Below are positions 27,145 through 37,233 of a stretch of 64,000 nucleotides of DNA, in pieces. Both the position numbers and the translations under genes were made by a program. The notes beneath the pieces were generated by a model. The model did no database searches. It worked only from the letters and a program-made list of their open reading frames with translations, and was not told where the DNA came from. Source of the DNA: Paucibacter sp. Y2R2-4 (GTDB lineage Bacteria > Pseudomonadota > Gammaproteobacteria > Burkholderiales > Burkholderiaceae_C); the NCBI RefSeq assembly GCF_025717535.1, contig NZ_JAJIRO010000006.1:186001-250000 (forward strand), in the 5' to 3' direction. Positions within the stretch are counted from its first letter, which is position 1; the number at the start of each line of letters is the position of its first letter.

Positions 27145-27894
27145 TCAAAGCCGGGCCATGGCCTCGCTCAGCTCATCACGCAGCCGGCGCAACTTCAGCA
27201 GCTCTTGCTCCGGTGCTTGCAGGGCCGGCCAAAGCAGGGCGACCAAGTCGCGTGCGGCGGTGTCGATCTCGATCTGCCGGCCGGCGATGATGACCTCCCA
27301 CAGCATGTGCTCCATCGGCCCGAAGACCAGGGAGCGCAAAAGGCGCAGCGGGATGTCGCTGCGCACCTCGCCGCTGGCTTGGCCGCGCGCCAGCAAGTCC
27401 ATCAGCGGCGCGGTGTAGCGGCGCTGCAGTTCGACAAAGGCGTCGCCAAACTCCTGCCCTTTGGTGCGGCCCTCGGACAAGACCAGGGCGCACAAGCCGG
27501 TGCCTTGGATCAAGAACAGGCGCAAATGGGTGTGAACCATGAACTCCAGCTGCACCCGCACCGGCGCCTCGCGCGGCAGGCCGGCTTCGATGGCTTCGAT
27601 GATCTCGTCGTACCAGTCGCCAATGACCCGCATGCACAGCTCGCGCTTGCCGCGAAAGTAGGTGAAGACGGTGGCTTCGGAGATGCCTAGTTGCTTGGCG
27701 ATCTCGGTGGTGGTGGCGTGTTCATAGCCGCGCTGGGCAAAGACCTCGCGGCTCACCCGCAAGATGTCGCGCACCCGCTGCTCCGCCTTGGCGCCGGCGG
27801 GCGCGCGGCGTTGAGTGGCGGGGGAGGACGGCAGGGATGGCGGCTTGGGCGGTGTCACCGGGTGGATTTTGCGCAAAAATTGAGTAAAGCTCAA
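27145..27894 (-). CDS. TetR-family regulator, probable regulator of the liu cluster
   Basis: This protein of about 249 residues has the TetR DNA-binding helix-turn-helix (ILRVSREVFAQRGYEHATTTEIAKQLGISEATVFTYFRGKREL) and a ligand-binding C-terminal domain. It is divergent from liuB with 136 bp between. An inverted repeat (27964-27971/27989-27996) in the gap may be its operator. Liu clusters in other proteobacteria are often controlled by a MerR-type LiuR or a TetR-type regulator. The start is uncertain: the longest frame begins at a TTG (27892-27894) without a clear ribosome site, and the Pro-rich first 35 residues may not be translated. Confidence 0.8.
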   Translation of the reverse strand: MSFTQFLRKIHPVTPPKPPSLPSSPATQRRAPAGAKAEQRVRDILRVSREVFAQRGYEHATTTEIAKQLGISEATVFTYFRGKRELCMRVIGDWYDEIIEAIEAGLPREAPVRVQLEFMVHTHLRLFLIQGTGLCALVLSEGRTKGQEFGDAFVELQRRYTAPLMDLLARGQASGEVRSDIPLRLLRSLVFGPMEHMLWEVIIAGRQIEIDTAARDLVALLWPALQAPEQELLKLRRLRDELSEAMARL

Positions 27895-27963
27895 GTCTGG
27901 CTTGCAACATTGTCGCTGCTGGCCTATTCTTCGGCCTTCGCGCGAAGACAGAAGCCGATAAAT

Positions 27964-27996
27964 TGAGTGCGTCGATCAATATGTGAGCCGCACTCA
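27964..27996. promoter_or_regulatory. Candidate operator in the tetR-liuB gap
   Basis: TGAGTGCG (27964-27971) and CGCACTCA (27989-27996) form perfect 8-bp inverted arms 17 bp apart. They lie between the divergent TetR gene and liuB, 35-67 bp before the liuB ATG. Confidence 0.45.
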
Positions 27997-28030
27997 TGCA
28001 AAATCCGGTGCAGCGATTTTTGGAGACACC

Positions 28031-29638
28031 ATGCCCGCCCTCAGCAGCAAACTGAATGCCCGTTCCGCCGATTTCAAGGCCAACGCAGAGGCCATGCGCG
28101 GCCTGCTGGATGACTTGAATAGCCGCTTGGAAAAAATTGCCCAGGGCGGCGGCGAGGCGGCACGCGCCAAGCACACCGCGCGCGGCAAGCTACTGCCACG
28201 TGATCGGGTCGAGATGCTGCTGGACCCCGGCACGCCGTTTTTGGAGTTGGCACCGCTGGCGGGCTTGAATTTGTATGACAACGCTGCGCCTGGCGGCGGC
28301 ATGATCGCGGGCATTGGCCGCGTCTCCGGCGTGGACTGCATGATCGTCTGCAATGACGCCACGGTGAAGGGCGGCACCTACTACCCCATCACCGTCAAAA
28401 AGCATCTGCGCGCGCAAGAGATCGCTCAGCAAAACCGCCTGCCCTGTGTGTACTTGGTGGACTCGGGCGGCGCCAATCTGCCCAATCAAGACGATGTGTT
28501 CCCGGACCGCGATCACTTCGGCCGCATCTTCTTCAACCAAGCCAATCTGTCCGCTGCCGGCATCCCGCAAATCGCGGTGGTGATGGGCTCTTGCACCGCA
28601 GGCGGTGCCTATGTGCCGGCCATGAGCGACGAGACCATCATCGTCAAGAACCAAGGCACCATCTTCCTGGGCGGCCCGCCCTTGGTGAAGGCCGCCACCG
28701 GCGAGGTGGTGACGGCGGAAGACCTGGGCGGCGGCGATGTGCACACGCGGCTTTCTGGCGTGGCCGACCATTTGGCGAACAATGACACCCATGCGCTGGC
28801 GATTGCCCGCCAATCGGTGGCCGGCTTGAACTGGCGCAAGGACTCGCAGTTGCTGCTGCAAGCGCCGCGCGAGCCTTTGTTCGACGCGAGCGAATTGCAC
28901 GGCGTGATCCCCACCGATACCCGCAAGCCTTTCGATGTGCGCGAGGTCATCGCCCGCGTGGTGGACGGCTCCGAGTTCGAAGAATTCAAGGCCCGCTACG
29001 GCGCCACCCTGGTCTGCGGTTTCGCGCACATCGAAGGCATGCCCGTCGGCATCGTCGCCAACAACGGCATCTTGTTCGCCGAGAGTGCCAACAAGGGCGC
29101 GCACTTCATCGAGCTGTGCTGCCAGCGCAAGATCCCCTTGGTCTTCTTGCAGAACATCACCGGTTTCATGGTGGGCCGCAAGTACGAGAACGAGGGCATT
29201 GCCCGCGCCGGCGCCAAGATGGTGACGGCCGTGGCCTGTGCCCAGGTGCCCAAGTTCACCATCATCATCGGAGGCAGTTTTGGCGCCGGCAACTACGGCA
29301 TGTGCGGTCGCGCCTTCAGCCCGCGCTTCTTGTGGATGTGGCCGAATGCGCGCATCTCGGTGATGGGCGGCGAGCAAGCGGCCAGCGTGCTGGCCACCGT
29401 CAAGCGTGACGGTATCGAAGGCAAGGGCGGCGCCTGGAGTGCCGAGGAAGAAGAAGCCTTCAAGGCGCCGATCCGCCAGCAGTACGAAGACCAAGGTCAC
29501 CCCTACTACGCCAGCGCACGGCTGTGGGATGACGGCGTGATCGACCCCGCTGACACCCGCCGCGTCTTGGCCCTGGGCCTGTCGGCCGCCTTGAATGCGC
29601 CGATTCCGGACACCAAGTTTGGTGTCTTCCGGATGTGA
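28031..29638 (+). CDS. liuB: Methylcrotonyl-CoA carboxylase, carboxyltransferase (beta) subunit
   Basis: This is a 535-residue acyl-CoA carboxylase beta subunit. It transfers CO2 from carboxybiotin on LiuD to 3-methylcrotonyl-CoA in leucine breakdown. Typical segments include [24 protein letters not shown] [47 protein letters not shown] and [14 protein letters not shown]. The start MPALSSKLN at 28031 is preceded by GGAGACACC. It is followed by a GNAT gene, a hydrolase and liuC on the same strand. Propionyl- or geranyl-CoA carboxylase would be the alternatives; the neighbouring liuC/liuE genes support methylcrotonyl-CoA. Confidence 0.93.
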   Translation: MPALSSKLNARSADFKANAEAMRGLLDDLNSRLEKIAQGGGEAARAKHTARGKLLPRDRVEMLLDPGTPFLELAPLAGLNLYDNAAPGGGMIAGIGRVSGVDCMIVCNDATVKGGTYYPITVKKHLRAQEIAQQNRLPCVYLVDSGGANLPNQDDVFPDRDHFGRIFFNQANLSAAGIPQIAVVMGSCTAGGAYVPAMSDETIIVKNQGTIFLGGPPLVKAATGEVVTAEDLGGGDVHTRLSGVADHLANNDTHALAIARQSVAGLNWRKDSQLLLQAPREPLFDASELHGVIPTDTRKPFDVREVIARVVDGSEFEEFKARYGATLVCGFAHIEGMPVGIVANNGILFAESANKGAHFIELCCQRKIPLVFLQNITGFMVGRKYENEGIARAGAKMVTAVACAQVPKFTIIIGGSFGAGNYGMCGRAFSPRFLWMWPNARISVMGGEQAASVLATVKRDGIEGKGGAWSAEEEEAFKAPIRQQYEDQGHPYYASARLWDDGVIDPADTRRVLALGLSAALNAPIPDTKFGVFRM

Positions 29639-29654
29639 GTCTGGGTCGAATCTG

Positions 29655-30203
29655 ATGACCGAACTGCGCGCCCTGCGTCCCGAGGATTCGCTCGAGGAAC
29701 TGACCGATTTGCTGCACGCGGCGTATGCCAGCCTCGGCGTGCAAGGCTGGAACTTCACTGCGGTGGACCAACCGGTGGAATTGACCGCCAAGCGGGTCAG
29801 CAGTGGCAACTGCATCGTCGCCGAGGAGGGTGGACGCCTGGTGGGCACGGTGATGGTGCGGCCTTGCTATCGGCCGGAGCGCGATGCCTGGGCGCTGAAC
29901 ACGCCTTGGTACTTGCGGGCTGACACCGCCATCTTGTCGCAGTTCGCGGTGCATCCCGATTGCCAAGGCCAAGGTCTGGGCGAGCGTTTGATGGATGCGG
30001 CCGAAGCCTGGGCTTCGAAGCAGGGCTTTGCTCACATCGCCCTGGACACCGCCAAGCCCGCCGTCCATTTGCAGGCCCGCTACGCCAAGCGCGGCTACAA
30101 CCCAGTGGGCGAGGTGCAATGGGACGGCAAGACTTATTCCAGCGTTCTGATGGTGAAAGACCTCAGCCCCACTGCAGCCTTGCTGGAAGGGGCTGATCGA
30201 TGA
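29655..30203 (+). CDS. GNAT-family N-acetyltransferase
   Basis: This 182-residue GNAT fold has the acetyl-CoA pyrophosphate loop HPDCQGQGLGERLMDAAE and a following AHIALDTAKPAVHLQARYAKRGY. The substrate is unknown. It is placed within the liu operon, 16 bp after liuB, and overlaps the next gene by four bases (ATGA), so it is co-expressed with leucine catabolism. The start MTELRALRPEDS at 29655 begins the fold. Confidence 0.85.
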   Translation: MTELRALRPEDSLEELTDLLHAAYASLGVQGWNFTAVDQPVELTAKRVSSGNCIVAEEGGRLVGTVMVRPCYRPERDAWALNTPWYLRADTAILSQFAVHPDCQGQGLGERLMDAAEAWASKQGFAHIALDTAKPAVHLQARYAKRGYNPVGEVQWDGKTYSSVLMVKDLSPTAALLEGADR

Positions 30204-31078
30204 GTCGCGGCTTGCGTTTGGGCTGTATTGCGTGGGTCTTGGCGGGTCTGAGTCTCACGGCTGCCGCGAAGTTGCGCGAGCAGGAGCAAGACCTGCCGGT
30301 TCGCGTCAGTGACCGCTTTGGCAAAGTGATCGAGCAGACCATTCGTTTGACGGTGTTCGTCGATGACAGCACGCCGCAGCCGCGGCCGATATTGGTCTTG
30401 AACCATGGCCGTGCCACCGAAGCCGAGGCTCGCGCCGCGCTGGGGCGAGCTCGTTTTGTCGAGGCTTCGCGCTGGTTTGCGGCCCGAGGTTTTGCGGTGG
30501 CGCTGCCGACACGCGTCGGTTACGGCGTCAGCGGCGGTGAAGACGTGGAAGACAGTGGCGACTGCAGTCGCAAAAACTACCGCCCCACTTTTGACGCCGC
30601 GGCCGAACAGGTGCAGGCCACGCTGGCTTGGATGCAAACCCAGCCCGACACCTTGAAGGACCGCAGCGTGGTGATGGGGCAGTCTTTCGGTGGCGCCACC
30701 TCGATCGCCGTGGCCGCACGCAACCCTGAGGGTGTGGTGGCGGCCATCAATTTCGCCGGCGGCGGTGGAGGCAATCCCAAGACCCATGCGCAAGAGCCTT
30801 GCTCGCCGGTGCTGCTCAGCCGTGTCTTGTCCGCCTATGGCCAAACGGCACGAGTGCCCATGCTCTGGGTCTATACCGAGAACGACCAGTTCTTTGGCCC
30901 GCGCTATCCCCGGCAATGGGCCGAGGGCTTCGCGGCTGCTGGCGGCCGTGTGGAATTCAAACAGTTCGGCCCGCATGGCGAAGACGGTCATTTGCTGTTC
31001 AGCCGCTTTCCGGCGGTATGGCAGCCGGTGGTGGCCGACTTCTTGCGCCGCCAGGGCTTTACCGATTTCAAGGATTGA
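30200..31078 (+). CDS. Secreted alpha/beta hydrolase (dienelactone-hydrolase/prolyl-peptidase-like)
   Basis: This 292-residue protein has a signal peptide (GCIAWVLAGLSLTAAA). Its alpha/beta-hydrolase fold has the nucleophile elbow GQSFGG, the acid in VYTENDQFFG and the His in EDGHLLF. LVLNHGRATEAEAR corresponds to the oxyanion strand. Substrate not known. It overlaps the GNAT gene by four bases and is 9 bp upstream of liuC, so it belongs to the liu transcript, although a periplasmic hydrolase has no obvious role in acyl-CoA breakdown. Confidence 0.82.
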   Translation: MSRGLRLGCIAWVLAGLSLTAAAKLREQEQDLPVRVSDRFGKVIEQTIRLTVFVDDSTPQPRPILVLNHGRATEAEARAALGRARFVEASRWFAARGFAVALPTRVGYGVSGGEDVEDSGDCSRKNYRPTFDAAAEQVQATLAWMQTQPDTLKDRSVVMGQSFGGATSIAVAARNPEGVVAAINFAGGGGGNPKTHAQEPCSPVLLSRVLSAYGQTARVPMLWVYTENDQFFGPRYPRQWAEGFAAAGGRVEFKQFGPHGEDGHLLFSRFPAVWQPVVADFLRRQGFTDFKD

Positions 31079-31087
31079 GAGGACGTG

Positions 31088-31876
31088 ATGGTGCAAAACA
31101 GCAGCTTGAAGATTGAACGCGCGGGCTTTGTCGCCACCGTCACCCTCAATCGCCCTGAAGTGCGCAACGCCTTCAATGAGTCGGTGATTGCCGAGTTGAC
31201 CGAGGCTTTCAAAACATTGGGGCAAGACCCCAGCTTGCGCTCCATCGTGCTGGCCGCTGAAGGCAAGGCTTTTTGCGCTGGCGCCGATCTCAACTGGATG
31301 AAAGCCATGGCCGGCTATTCATGGGATGAGAACCATGCCGACGCCTCGCGCCTGGCCGAGATGCTGTGGACGATCTACAGCTGCCCGGTGCCGGTGATCG
31401 CGCGGGTGCAGGGCGATGTCTACGCCGGTGGCGTGGGCCTGGTGTCGGTCTGCGATGTGGTGGTGGCGGTGGATGCGGCGGGCTTTTGCCTGTCGGAGGC
31501 CAAGCTGGGCTTGCTGCCCGCCACCATCGGGCCTTATGTGGTGCGCGCGCTGGGCGAGCAGGCCTCGCGCCGCTACTTCGTCACCGCTGAGCGATTCAGT
31601 GCCAACGAGGCGCATCGCCTGGGCTTGGTGCATGAGTTGGCTACGGCCGAGACCCTGGACGGCAAGGTGGCGGCGCTGGTGGAGGCCCTCTGCGCCAACG
31701 GCCCGGCGGCGGTGCGCGCCTGCAAGCGCCTGGTGCAGGATGTGGCACACGCGACAATCACGCCTTCGCTGCGAGATGACACCGCGCGCCGCATTGCTGA
31801 CATCCGTGCCAGCGAAGAGGGCCGCGAAGGTGTGCAGAGCTTTTTGAACAAGAGTCGGCCGTCCTGGTTGGCTTGA
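31088..31876 (+). CDS. liuC: Methylglutaconyl-CoA hydratase (enoyl-CoA hydratase family)
   Basis: This 262-residue crotonase-fold protein has RPEVRNAFNE, the oxyanion-hole motif GKAFCAGADLNWMK, and VQGDVYAGGVGLVSVCD. It would hydrate 3-methylglutaconyl-CoA to HMG-CoA between the carboxylase (LiuB/LiuD) and the lyase (LiuE). The family alone does not fix the substrate, but the cluster does. ATG at 31088 is preferred over GTG at 31085 because AGAGGA at 31078-31083 then has usable spacing. Confidence 0.88.
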   Translation: MVQNSSLKIERAGFVATVTLNRPEVRNAFNESVIAELTEAFKTLGQDPSLRSIVLAAEGKAFCAGADLNWMKAMAGYSWDENHADASRLAEMLWTIYSCPVPVIARVQGDVYAGGVGLVSVCDVVVAVDAAGFCLSEAKLGLLPATIGPYVVRALGEQASRRYFVTAERFSANEAHRLGLVHELATAETLDGKVAALVEALCANGPAAVRACKRLVQDVAHATITPSLRDDTARRIADIRASEEGREGVQSFLNKSRPSWLA

Positions 31877-31898
31877 AGTTTTGATTCGGTCCTTGTCG

Positions 31899-33269
31899 AT
31901 GAATTCCAGCAGTACCCAAGCCGATTGGCAGCGCCGCAGCCGCGCCGCCGTTTGGCACCCTTGCACCCAGATGGCACGCGCCGAAGTCGTGCCGCCGCTG
32001 CCGATCGCGCGGGGCGCCGGCCCTTGGCTCTATGACTATGAAGGCCGCCGCTACTTCGATGCCAACAGCTCCTGGTGGGTCAATCTGTTTGGCCACGCCG
32101 ATGCTGGCATCAATGCCGCCATCAAGCAGCAGCTCGACACCTTGCCGCATGTGATGCTGGCTGGCTGCACCCATGCGCCTGCGGTGCGACTGGCCGAGCG
32201 CCTGAGTGCGCGCACCGGTGGTGTGGATGGCCATGCTTTGGGTCATGTGTTTTTCGGCAGCGACGGCGCCAGCGCGGTCGAGATCGCGCTGAAGCAGAGC
32301 TTCCATAGCTGGCGCAACCTTGGCCGCGCCGAGAAGCGCGAGTTCGTCTGCCTGAAGAACGGTTATCACGGCGAGACCATCGGCGCCTTGGCCGTCACCG
32401 ACGTCAAGGTCTTCCGCGATGCCTATGACCCGCTCTTGATGCAGGCGCACATCGTCGAGTCGCCCGACGCCCGCCTAGGCAATGAGGTTCAGGCCCTGGC
32501 GGCGATGCGCGCGCTGCTGAGCTCGCGCGCCAGCCAGATCGCCGCCGTCATCATCGAGCCGCTGGTGCAAGGCGCCGCCGGCATGGTGATGTACGGCGCT
32601 GACTACTTGCGCGGCCTGCGTGCCTTGTGCAACGAGTTCGAAGTGCATCTGATCGTTGATGAGATCGCCATGGGTTGTGGCCGTACCGGCACCTTTTTCG
32701 CCTGGGAACATGCCGCGCCCAAGACGAAGTCGGAATGGCCGGACTTCATCACCCTGTCCAAGGGCATCACCGGCGGCACCATGCCGCTGTCCCTGGTGCT
32801 GACGACCGAGGCGGTCTATCTAGCCTTCTGGAGCGAAGACGTCACTCGCGGCTTTTTGCATTCGCATTCCTACACCGGCAATGCCCTGGCCTGCGCGGCG
32901 GCGAATGCGGTGTTGGACCGATTTGACGCGGGCCAGCTGCAAGCCAATGCAGGCCAAGCCGAATTGTTGAAGGCTGCTTTTGCACCCCTGGCCGCGCACC
33001 CCCGCGTGGCGCATCTGCGTCAACTCGGTATGGTCTTGGCCTTTGATGTGATGGAGCCCGGCTTGCGCTTTGCCGAGCGTTTCCATCTGGCGGCGCGCGC
33101 GCATGAGCTGCTGATCCGCCCCATCGGCAACACGGTCTACCTGATGCCGCCCTATGTGATCGATGCCGAGTCGGCGGCGTTCTTGTCGCAAGCCGTCACC
33201 CGCACGCTCGACGAGGTGCTGGCGCAAGCGCCGGATTCAAGCAGCAAGGATCAACCCCATGTTGCTTGA
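31899..33269 (+). CDS. bioA: Adenosylmethionine--8-amino-7-oxononanoate aminotransferase BioA
   Basis: This 456-residue class III PLP aminotransferase converts 8-amino-7-oxononanoate to 7,8-diaminononanoate for biotin synthesis. BioA hallmarks include WHPCTQM at the N-terminus, [33 protein letters not shown], the PLP Asp in [12 protein letters not shown] and the Schiff-base Lys in TLSKGITGG. It starts at ATG 31899, only 22 bp after liuC, so biotin genes continue the liu transcript. It overlaps bioF by 11 bases. Confidence 0.95.
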   Translation: MNSSSTQADWQRRSRAAVWHPCTQMARAEVVPPLPIARGAGPWLYDYEGRRYFDANSSWWVNLFGHADAGINAAIKQQLDTLPHVMLAGCTHAPAVRLAERLSARTGGVDGHALGHVFFGSDGASAVEIALKQSFHSWRNLGRAEKREFVCLKNGYHGETIGALAVTDVKVFRDAYDPLLMQAHIVESPDARLGNEVQALAAMRALLSSRASQIAAVIIEPLVQGAAGMVMYGADYLRGLRALCNEFEVHLIVDEIAMGCGRTGTFFAWEHAAPKTKSEWPDFITLSKGITGGTMPLSLVLTTEAVYLAFWSEDVTRGFLHSHSYTGNALACAAANAVLDRFDAGQLQANAGQAELLKAAFAPLAAHPRVAHLRQLGMVLAFDVMEPGLRFAERFHLAARAHELLIRPIGNTVYLMPPYVIDAESAAFLSQAVTRTLDEVLAQAPDSSSKDQPHVA

Positions 33270-34497
33270 TCACTTGAACGAAAAGTTGCGCGCCATCGAG
33301 GCGCAAAGCCTGACCCGCTTTTTGCGTCAGGCCGAGAGCCCGACCGCGCCGCGTCAGCAAGTGCGGGGCGCCGACGGACGCAGCCGCGAGCTGCTGATGT
33401 TCTGCTCGAACGACTACCTGGGCCTGGCCGCCGAGCCCAAGATCACCGAGGCCTTGATCGAAGGCGCGATGATTTACGGCGGCGGCTCCGGCGCCTCGCC
33501 CTTGGTCAGCGGCCATAGCCGCGCGCATGAGCAGGTGACCGAAACCTTGGCGGCCTGGTTGGCGCCGCACATCCCCGAGGCGCGGGCGCTGGGTTTTTGC
33601 ACCGGCTATATGGCCAATCTGGCCGTGGTCACCGCCTTGGGCGACGAGGGCGCGGAAATCTTCTCAGAAGCCTGGAACCATGCCTCGCTGATCGACGGCG
33701 CTCGCCTGGCTCGCGCTGAGGTGAAGCGTTATGCCCACGCCGATGTGGCAGGCCTGCGAGAGCTGCTTTCGGCCAGCACGGCCAAGATCAAACTGATCGT
33801 CACCGATGCGGTCTTCAGCATGGACGGCGATCTGGCGCCGCTGCCGGCTCTGCTGGCGCTGGCCGAAGAATTCGATGCTTGGTTGATCGTTGACGATGCG
33901 CACGGCTTTGGCGTCTTGGGCGAGAAGGGTCGCGGTTCGCTGGAGCATTTCGGTCTGCGCAGCGAGCGCCTGATTTTGGTCGGCACCCTGGGCAAGGCCG
34001 CCGGTCTGGCCGGGGCCTTTGTGGTGGCCCATGCCACCGTCACCCAGTACCTGCTGCAGGCCGCGCGCAATTACATCTTCTCCACCGCCTCGCCGCCCGC
34101 CGTTGAGCATGCGCTGCTGAGCAGCTTTGCCTTGATCGAAGGGGAGCTGGGACAGGCGCGCCGCGCCAATCTGCGCCGCTTGCAAGCCCAGCTGCGCGCA
34201 GGCGTTGAAGTGCTTCTGCAGCGGCATCCAAGCCTGGGCTGGCGTTTGCCGCCGTCCGACACGCCGGTGCAGCCGCTCATCATTGGCGGCAATGCCGAGG
34301 TCATGGCGCTGGCCGCAAGGCTGGAGTCCGAAGGCATTCGCGTGCCCGGCATCCGCCCGCCCACCGTGCCCAAGGGCGAAGCGCGACTGCGCATCACCTT
34401 GTGCGCCACGCACACCGAGGCCGATGTGGCCCAGCTGCTGGCCGCCTTGAGCGCGGCAGCAGCTGAGATGGACCAGAAAGAAAGCGCAAAAGCATGA
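33259..34497 (+). CDS. bioF: 8-amino-7-oxononanoate synthase BioF
   Basis: This 412-residue alpha-oxoamine synthase condenses pimeloyl-ACP/CoA with alanine. Motifs are [49 protein letters not shown] and the PLP-Lys region [13 protein letters not shown]. It starts inside the end of bioA and overlaps bioD by four bases (ATGA), giving tight translational coupling. Confidence 0.95.
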   Translation: MLLDHLNEKLRAIEAQSLTRFLRQAESPTAPRQQVRGADGRSRELLMFCSNDYLGLAAEPKITEALIEGAMIYGGGSGASPLVSGHSRAHEQVTETLAAWLAPHIPEARALGFCTGYMANLAVVTALGDEGAEIFSEAWNHASLIDGARLARAEVKRYAHADVAGLRELLSASTAKIKLIVTDAVFSMDGDLAPLPALLALAEEFDAWLIVDDAHGFGVLGEKGRGSLEHFGLRSERLILVGTLGKAAGLAGAFVVAHATVTQYLLQAARNYIFSTASPPAVEHALLSSFALIEGELGQARRANLRRLQAQLRAGVEVLLQRHPSLGWRLPPSDTPVQPLIIGGNAEVMALAARLESEGIRVPGIRPPTVPKGEARLRITLCATHTEADVAQLLAALSAAAAEMDQKESAKA

Positions 34498-35180
34498 AGG
34501 GCTTTTTCATCACCGGCACCGACACCGAGATCGGCAAGACCTGCGTCACCGCCGGCCTGACCCATGCCTTCACGGCCCTGGGCCTGCGGGCGGCGCCGAT
34601 CAAGCCGCTGGCGGCCGGACAAGACTTCGTTAATGGCCTCTGGGTCAATGAAGATGTGCAGCAGCTGCATGCGGCGCAAAGCATTGGCATGAGCCCGGAG
34701 CAGGTCGGTCCGCTGCAGTTTCGCGCCGCTTGCGCGCCGCATATCGCTGCAGCGCTGGAGGGCAAGACCATTGAGCGCGATCCGTTGCTGGCCGCCATCC
34801 GCGCCAGTGCCGCCTTGGGCGAGCTGGCGCTGGTGGAAGGTGTGGGCGGTTTTCGCGTGCCCTTGAATCCGGGCTATGACACAGCTGATTTGGCTGTGGA
34901 TCTGGCCCTGCCGGTGGTCTTGGTCGTGGGCTTGCGCCTGGGCTGCATCAACCATGCGTTGCTGAGCGCCGAGGCCATCCGTGCCCGGGGCCTGCAGCTG
35001 GTGGGCTGGGTGGCCAACCAGGTGGACGCCGACATGCCGCATGTGAAGGACAATCTGGGGGCGCTGGAGGCCGGCCTGGGCGCGCCTTGCTGGGGCCATG
35101 TGCCTCGGCTGCCCGTACCCAGCGCAGCGGCCGTGGCCGCCTGTTTGAATCGGGAGCAGTTGCTTGCGCAGCTGGTCTAA
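34494..35180 (+). CDS. bioD: Dethiobiotin synthetase BioD
   Basis: This 228-residue P-loop carboxylase closes the ureido ring of dethiobiotin. [19 protein letters not shown] is the phosphate loop, IKPLAAG carries the catalytic Lys, and [11 protein letters not shown] is conserved. It overlaps bioF by four bases, and bioB follows after 44 bp. Confidence 0.94.
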   Translation: MKGFFITGTDTEIGKTCVTAGLTHAFTALGLRAAPIKPLAAGQDFVNGLWVNEDVQQLHAAQSIGMSPEQVGPLQFRAACAPHIAAALEGKTIERDPLLAAIRASAALGELALVEGVGGFRVPLNPGYDTADLAVDLALPVVLVVGLRLGCINHALLSAEAIRARGLQLVGWVANQVDADMPHVKDNLGALEAGLGAPCWGHVPRLPVPSAAAVAACLNREQLLAQLV

Positions 35181-35224
35181 ACCTCGCCTCCTCTTTTCTT
35201 TTCGAATCGCTTTTTGGAATCGCT

Positions 35225-36301
35225 ATGAGCCACTCGCAAACCGTCAACCAAATCCAATCGCTGACGCCCACCACCGACGCGGAGCGCCGCAACAGCAAGA
35301 CCTGGACGGTGGCCGAAGTGGTGGCCCTGTACAACCTGCCTTTCAACGATTTGATCTTCCGCGCCCAGCAGGTGCACCGCGAGAACTTCGATGCCAATGC
35401 GGTGCAGCTGTCCACGCTCTTGTCCATCAAGACCGGCGGCTGCGAAGAGGATTGCGCTTACTGCCCGCAGTCGGCTCACTTTGACACGGGACTGAAGGCC
35501 GAGAAGCTGATCCCGCTGCAAGAAGTGCTGGAAGCCGCCCGCGCCGCCAAGGCCAATGGCGCCACGCGCTTTTGCATGGGCGCCGCCTGGCGCTCGCCGA
35601 AAGAGCGCCACTTGGAAGCGATTGGCGAGATGGTCAAAGAGGTCAAGGCCATGGGCCTGGAAACCTGCTTGACCGCCGGCATGTTGGGTGACGGCCAGGC
35701 CGAGCAACTGGCCGAAGCCGGGCTCGACTATTACAACCACAACCTCGACACCTCGCCCGAGTTCTACGGCCAGATCATCACCACCCGCACCTACCAAGAC
35801 CGCTTGGATACGCTGGACCGCGTGCGCAATGTCGGCCTGAAGGTTTGCTCCGGCGGCATCGTCGGCATGGGCGAAAGCCGTGGCCAGCGCGCCGGCTTGA
35901 TCGTGCAATTGGCCAATCTGAACCCTTACCCCGAGTCCGTGCCGATCAACAACTTGGTGAAGGTGGAGGGCACGCCCTTGGCCGACAAAAACACCGAGGC
36001 CTTGGACCCGTTTGAGTTCATCCGCTCGATCGCCGTGGCGCGTATCACCATGCCGCGCGCGATGGTGCGTTTGTCGGCCGGCCGCGAAGAGATGCCCGAA
36101 AGCATGCAAGCCTTGTGCTTCCTGGCCGGCGCGAACTCGATGTTCTATGGCGACAAGCTGCTGACGACGACGAATCCGCAGGCGGAGAAGGACCGGGCGC
36201 TGTTGGAGCGGCTGGGCATGCGTTGTGCGAGTGAGGCGAATTTGGTGCCGCAGGCAGCGGCTGAGGATGGTTGCGGCAAGGTAAGTTGCCACTCGCACTG
36301 A
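35225..36301 (+). CDS. bioB: Biotin synthase BioB (radical SAM)
   Basis: This 358-residue radical SAM enzyme inserts sulfur into dethiobiotin. The [4Fe-4S] motif is [11 protein letters not shown]. Other hallmarks are [22 protein letters not shown] [12 protein letters not shown] and the C-terminal [15 protein letters not shown]. The start MSHSQTVNQ at 35225 has GGAATCGCT upstream. It is the last gene of the bioAFDB set; the acquired island follows directly. Confidence 0.97.
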   Translation: MSHSQTVNQIQSLTPTTDAERRNSKTWTVAEVVALYNLPFNDLIFRAQQVHRENFDANAVQLSTLLSIKTGGCEEDCAYCPQSAHFDTGLKAEKLIPLQEVLEAARAAKANGATRFCMGAAWRSPKERHLEAIGEMVKEVKAMGLETCLTAGMLGDGQAEQLAEAGLDYYNHNLDTSPEFYGQIITTRTYQDRLDTLDRVRNVGLKVCSGGIVGMGESRGQRAGLIVQLANLNPYPESVPINNLVKVEGTPLADKNTEALDPFEFIRSIAVARITMPRAMVRLSAGREEMPESMQALCFLAGANSMFYGDKLLTTTNPQAEKDRALLERLGMRCASEANLVPQAAAEDGCGKVSCHSH

Positions 36302-36350
36302 GCTTAGGATTTGATTCGTGGGTGTGCTTACTTTGCAAAGGCCCAGCGGG

Positions 36351-36570
36351 GATTTCGCCCCCGCGGGCGACCTACTTTCTTGGGCGCCCAAGAAAGTAGG
36401 CAAAGAAGCCGCCCCTACTGCATGGCCCCTTCGGGGTTTGCTGCGGTACTCGGTTTTGACGGGCCGCGCCCAACTCACTTCGCTACGCTCCGTTCAGACA
36501 AGGGGCACGAAGTCAGTCCTTGAAGTCGCTTCGCGACGCCCGTCAAAACCTGCGTTCCTCGCCCATGCAG
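36351..36570 (+). repeat. Left arm of long inverted repeat flanking a hypothetical gene
   Basis: About 220 bp that recur in inverted orientation at 37284-37505 with many substitutions. Shared blocks include GGGCCGCGCCCAACTCACT (36461-36479, inverse at 37376-37394), CGCTACGCT, and a TTTCTTGG...CCAAGAAA palindrome bordered by GGGCGACC. I know such sequences as dispersed repeats in Burkholderiales and Xanthomonadales intergenic regions, but I cannot count copies here. Confidence 0.8.
36371..36400. repeat. Perfect 30-bp palindrome
   Basis: The half-site CCTACTTTCTTGGGC is followed directly by its exact reverse complement. It lies in the left inverted-repeat arm. The right arm has a 14-bp-stem version with a 4-nt centre (37452-37483). 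Confidence 0.9.
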
Positions 36571-36651
36571 AAGGGGAATCCCGGAATACCGGCTTTCTTG
36601 AGTAGTGGGGGTGGGCTTCTGCCTTTGCCTGCACCCTTAACAGCTATCTGT

Positions 36652-37233
36652 ATGCCTAGTTTTCTAGAAAACCCGAACCTTTGGGCGGCAGTTTCTGCGA
36701 TAGGCGGAGCCGTCTCTGCCTTTGGCGCACTAGCTGTAGTTTGGCAGTCTAGATTGACTTTTCGAGAGTCCCGGGAGGGGCAGCGCCCCTATTTTCTTCT
36801 CGAAGCGCCAGGCATAAAGCCGCTCCCTCAGTCTCCACCATTTCGGGTCATGCTGCCCTTGAGTAATGCGGGTGTGCGCCCAGCAATGCAACTTGAAGGC
36901 CGGATATACATGACCCCGGTGGATGCTACCGCGGCGCCATTGTTGGATCATCGGTTTTCGGTAGCCAATCCAATCCCGGCGAATAGCCCAACGCCCTGGT
37001 ACAACGATTCCCTTGTTTTGCCACGAGAAGCTCCCCCGCACTTTGTCCTCCTTGGTATCGAGTACGTCGATCCAATAGCCGATAAGCGATTTAGGCAGGC
37101 GTTCTTTATGCGCTGGGATGGCGTTCAAAATGGCGAAACCCAACCTGATTTTGTTCATGTGACCTCGCATGAAAAGGCTGTAATCGAGAGTCGTTTCTCG
37201 GCGGTTATTGGCCCGTATACCACTGATGCTTAG
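36652..37233 (+). CDS. Hypothetical protein with one N-terminal membrane helix (193 aa)
   Basis: This 193-residue protein is unrecognised. An N-terminal hydrophobic segment (LWAAVSAIGGAVSAFGALAVVW) is followed by a soluble, probably beta-rich domain (RPYFLLEAPGIKPLP, MLPLSNAGVRPAMQLEGRIYM). This layout is common among accessory proteins of unknown function. Base composition is clearly less GC-rich than bioB and liuD, and long inverted repeats flank the gene, which suggests recent acquisition. Start MPSFLENPN at 36652 is preferred because the longer frame reads into the repeat arm. Confidence 0.6.
   Translation: MPSFLENPNLWAAVSAIGGAVSAFGALAVVWQSRLTFRESREGQRPYFLLEAPGIKPLPQSPPFRVMLPLSNAGVRPAMQLEGRIYMTPVDATAAPLLDHRFSVANPIPANSPTPWYNDSLVLPREAPPHFVLLGIEYVDPIADKRFRQAFFMRWDGVQNGETQPDFVHVTSHEKAVIESRFSAVIGPYTTDA

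Larger units (their letters stand above)
36302..36651. other. Gene-free segment holding the left inverted repeat
   Basis: No gene. It contains the left arm of a long inverted repeat and a perfect 30-bp palindrome, described separately. The palindrome may also end bioB transcripts, although no clear U-tract follows it. Confidence 0.6.
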
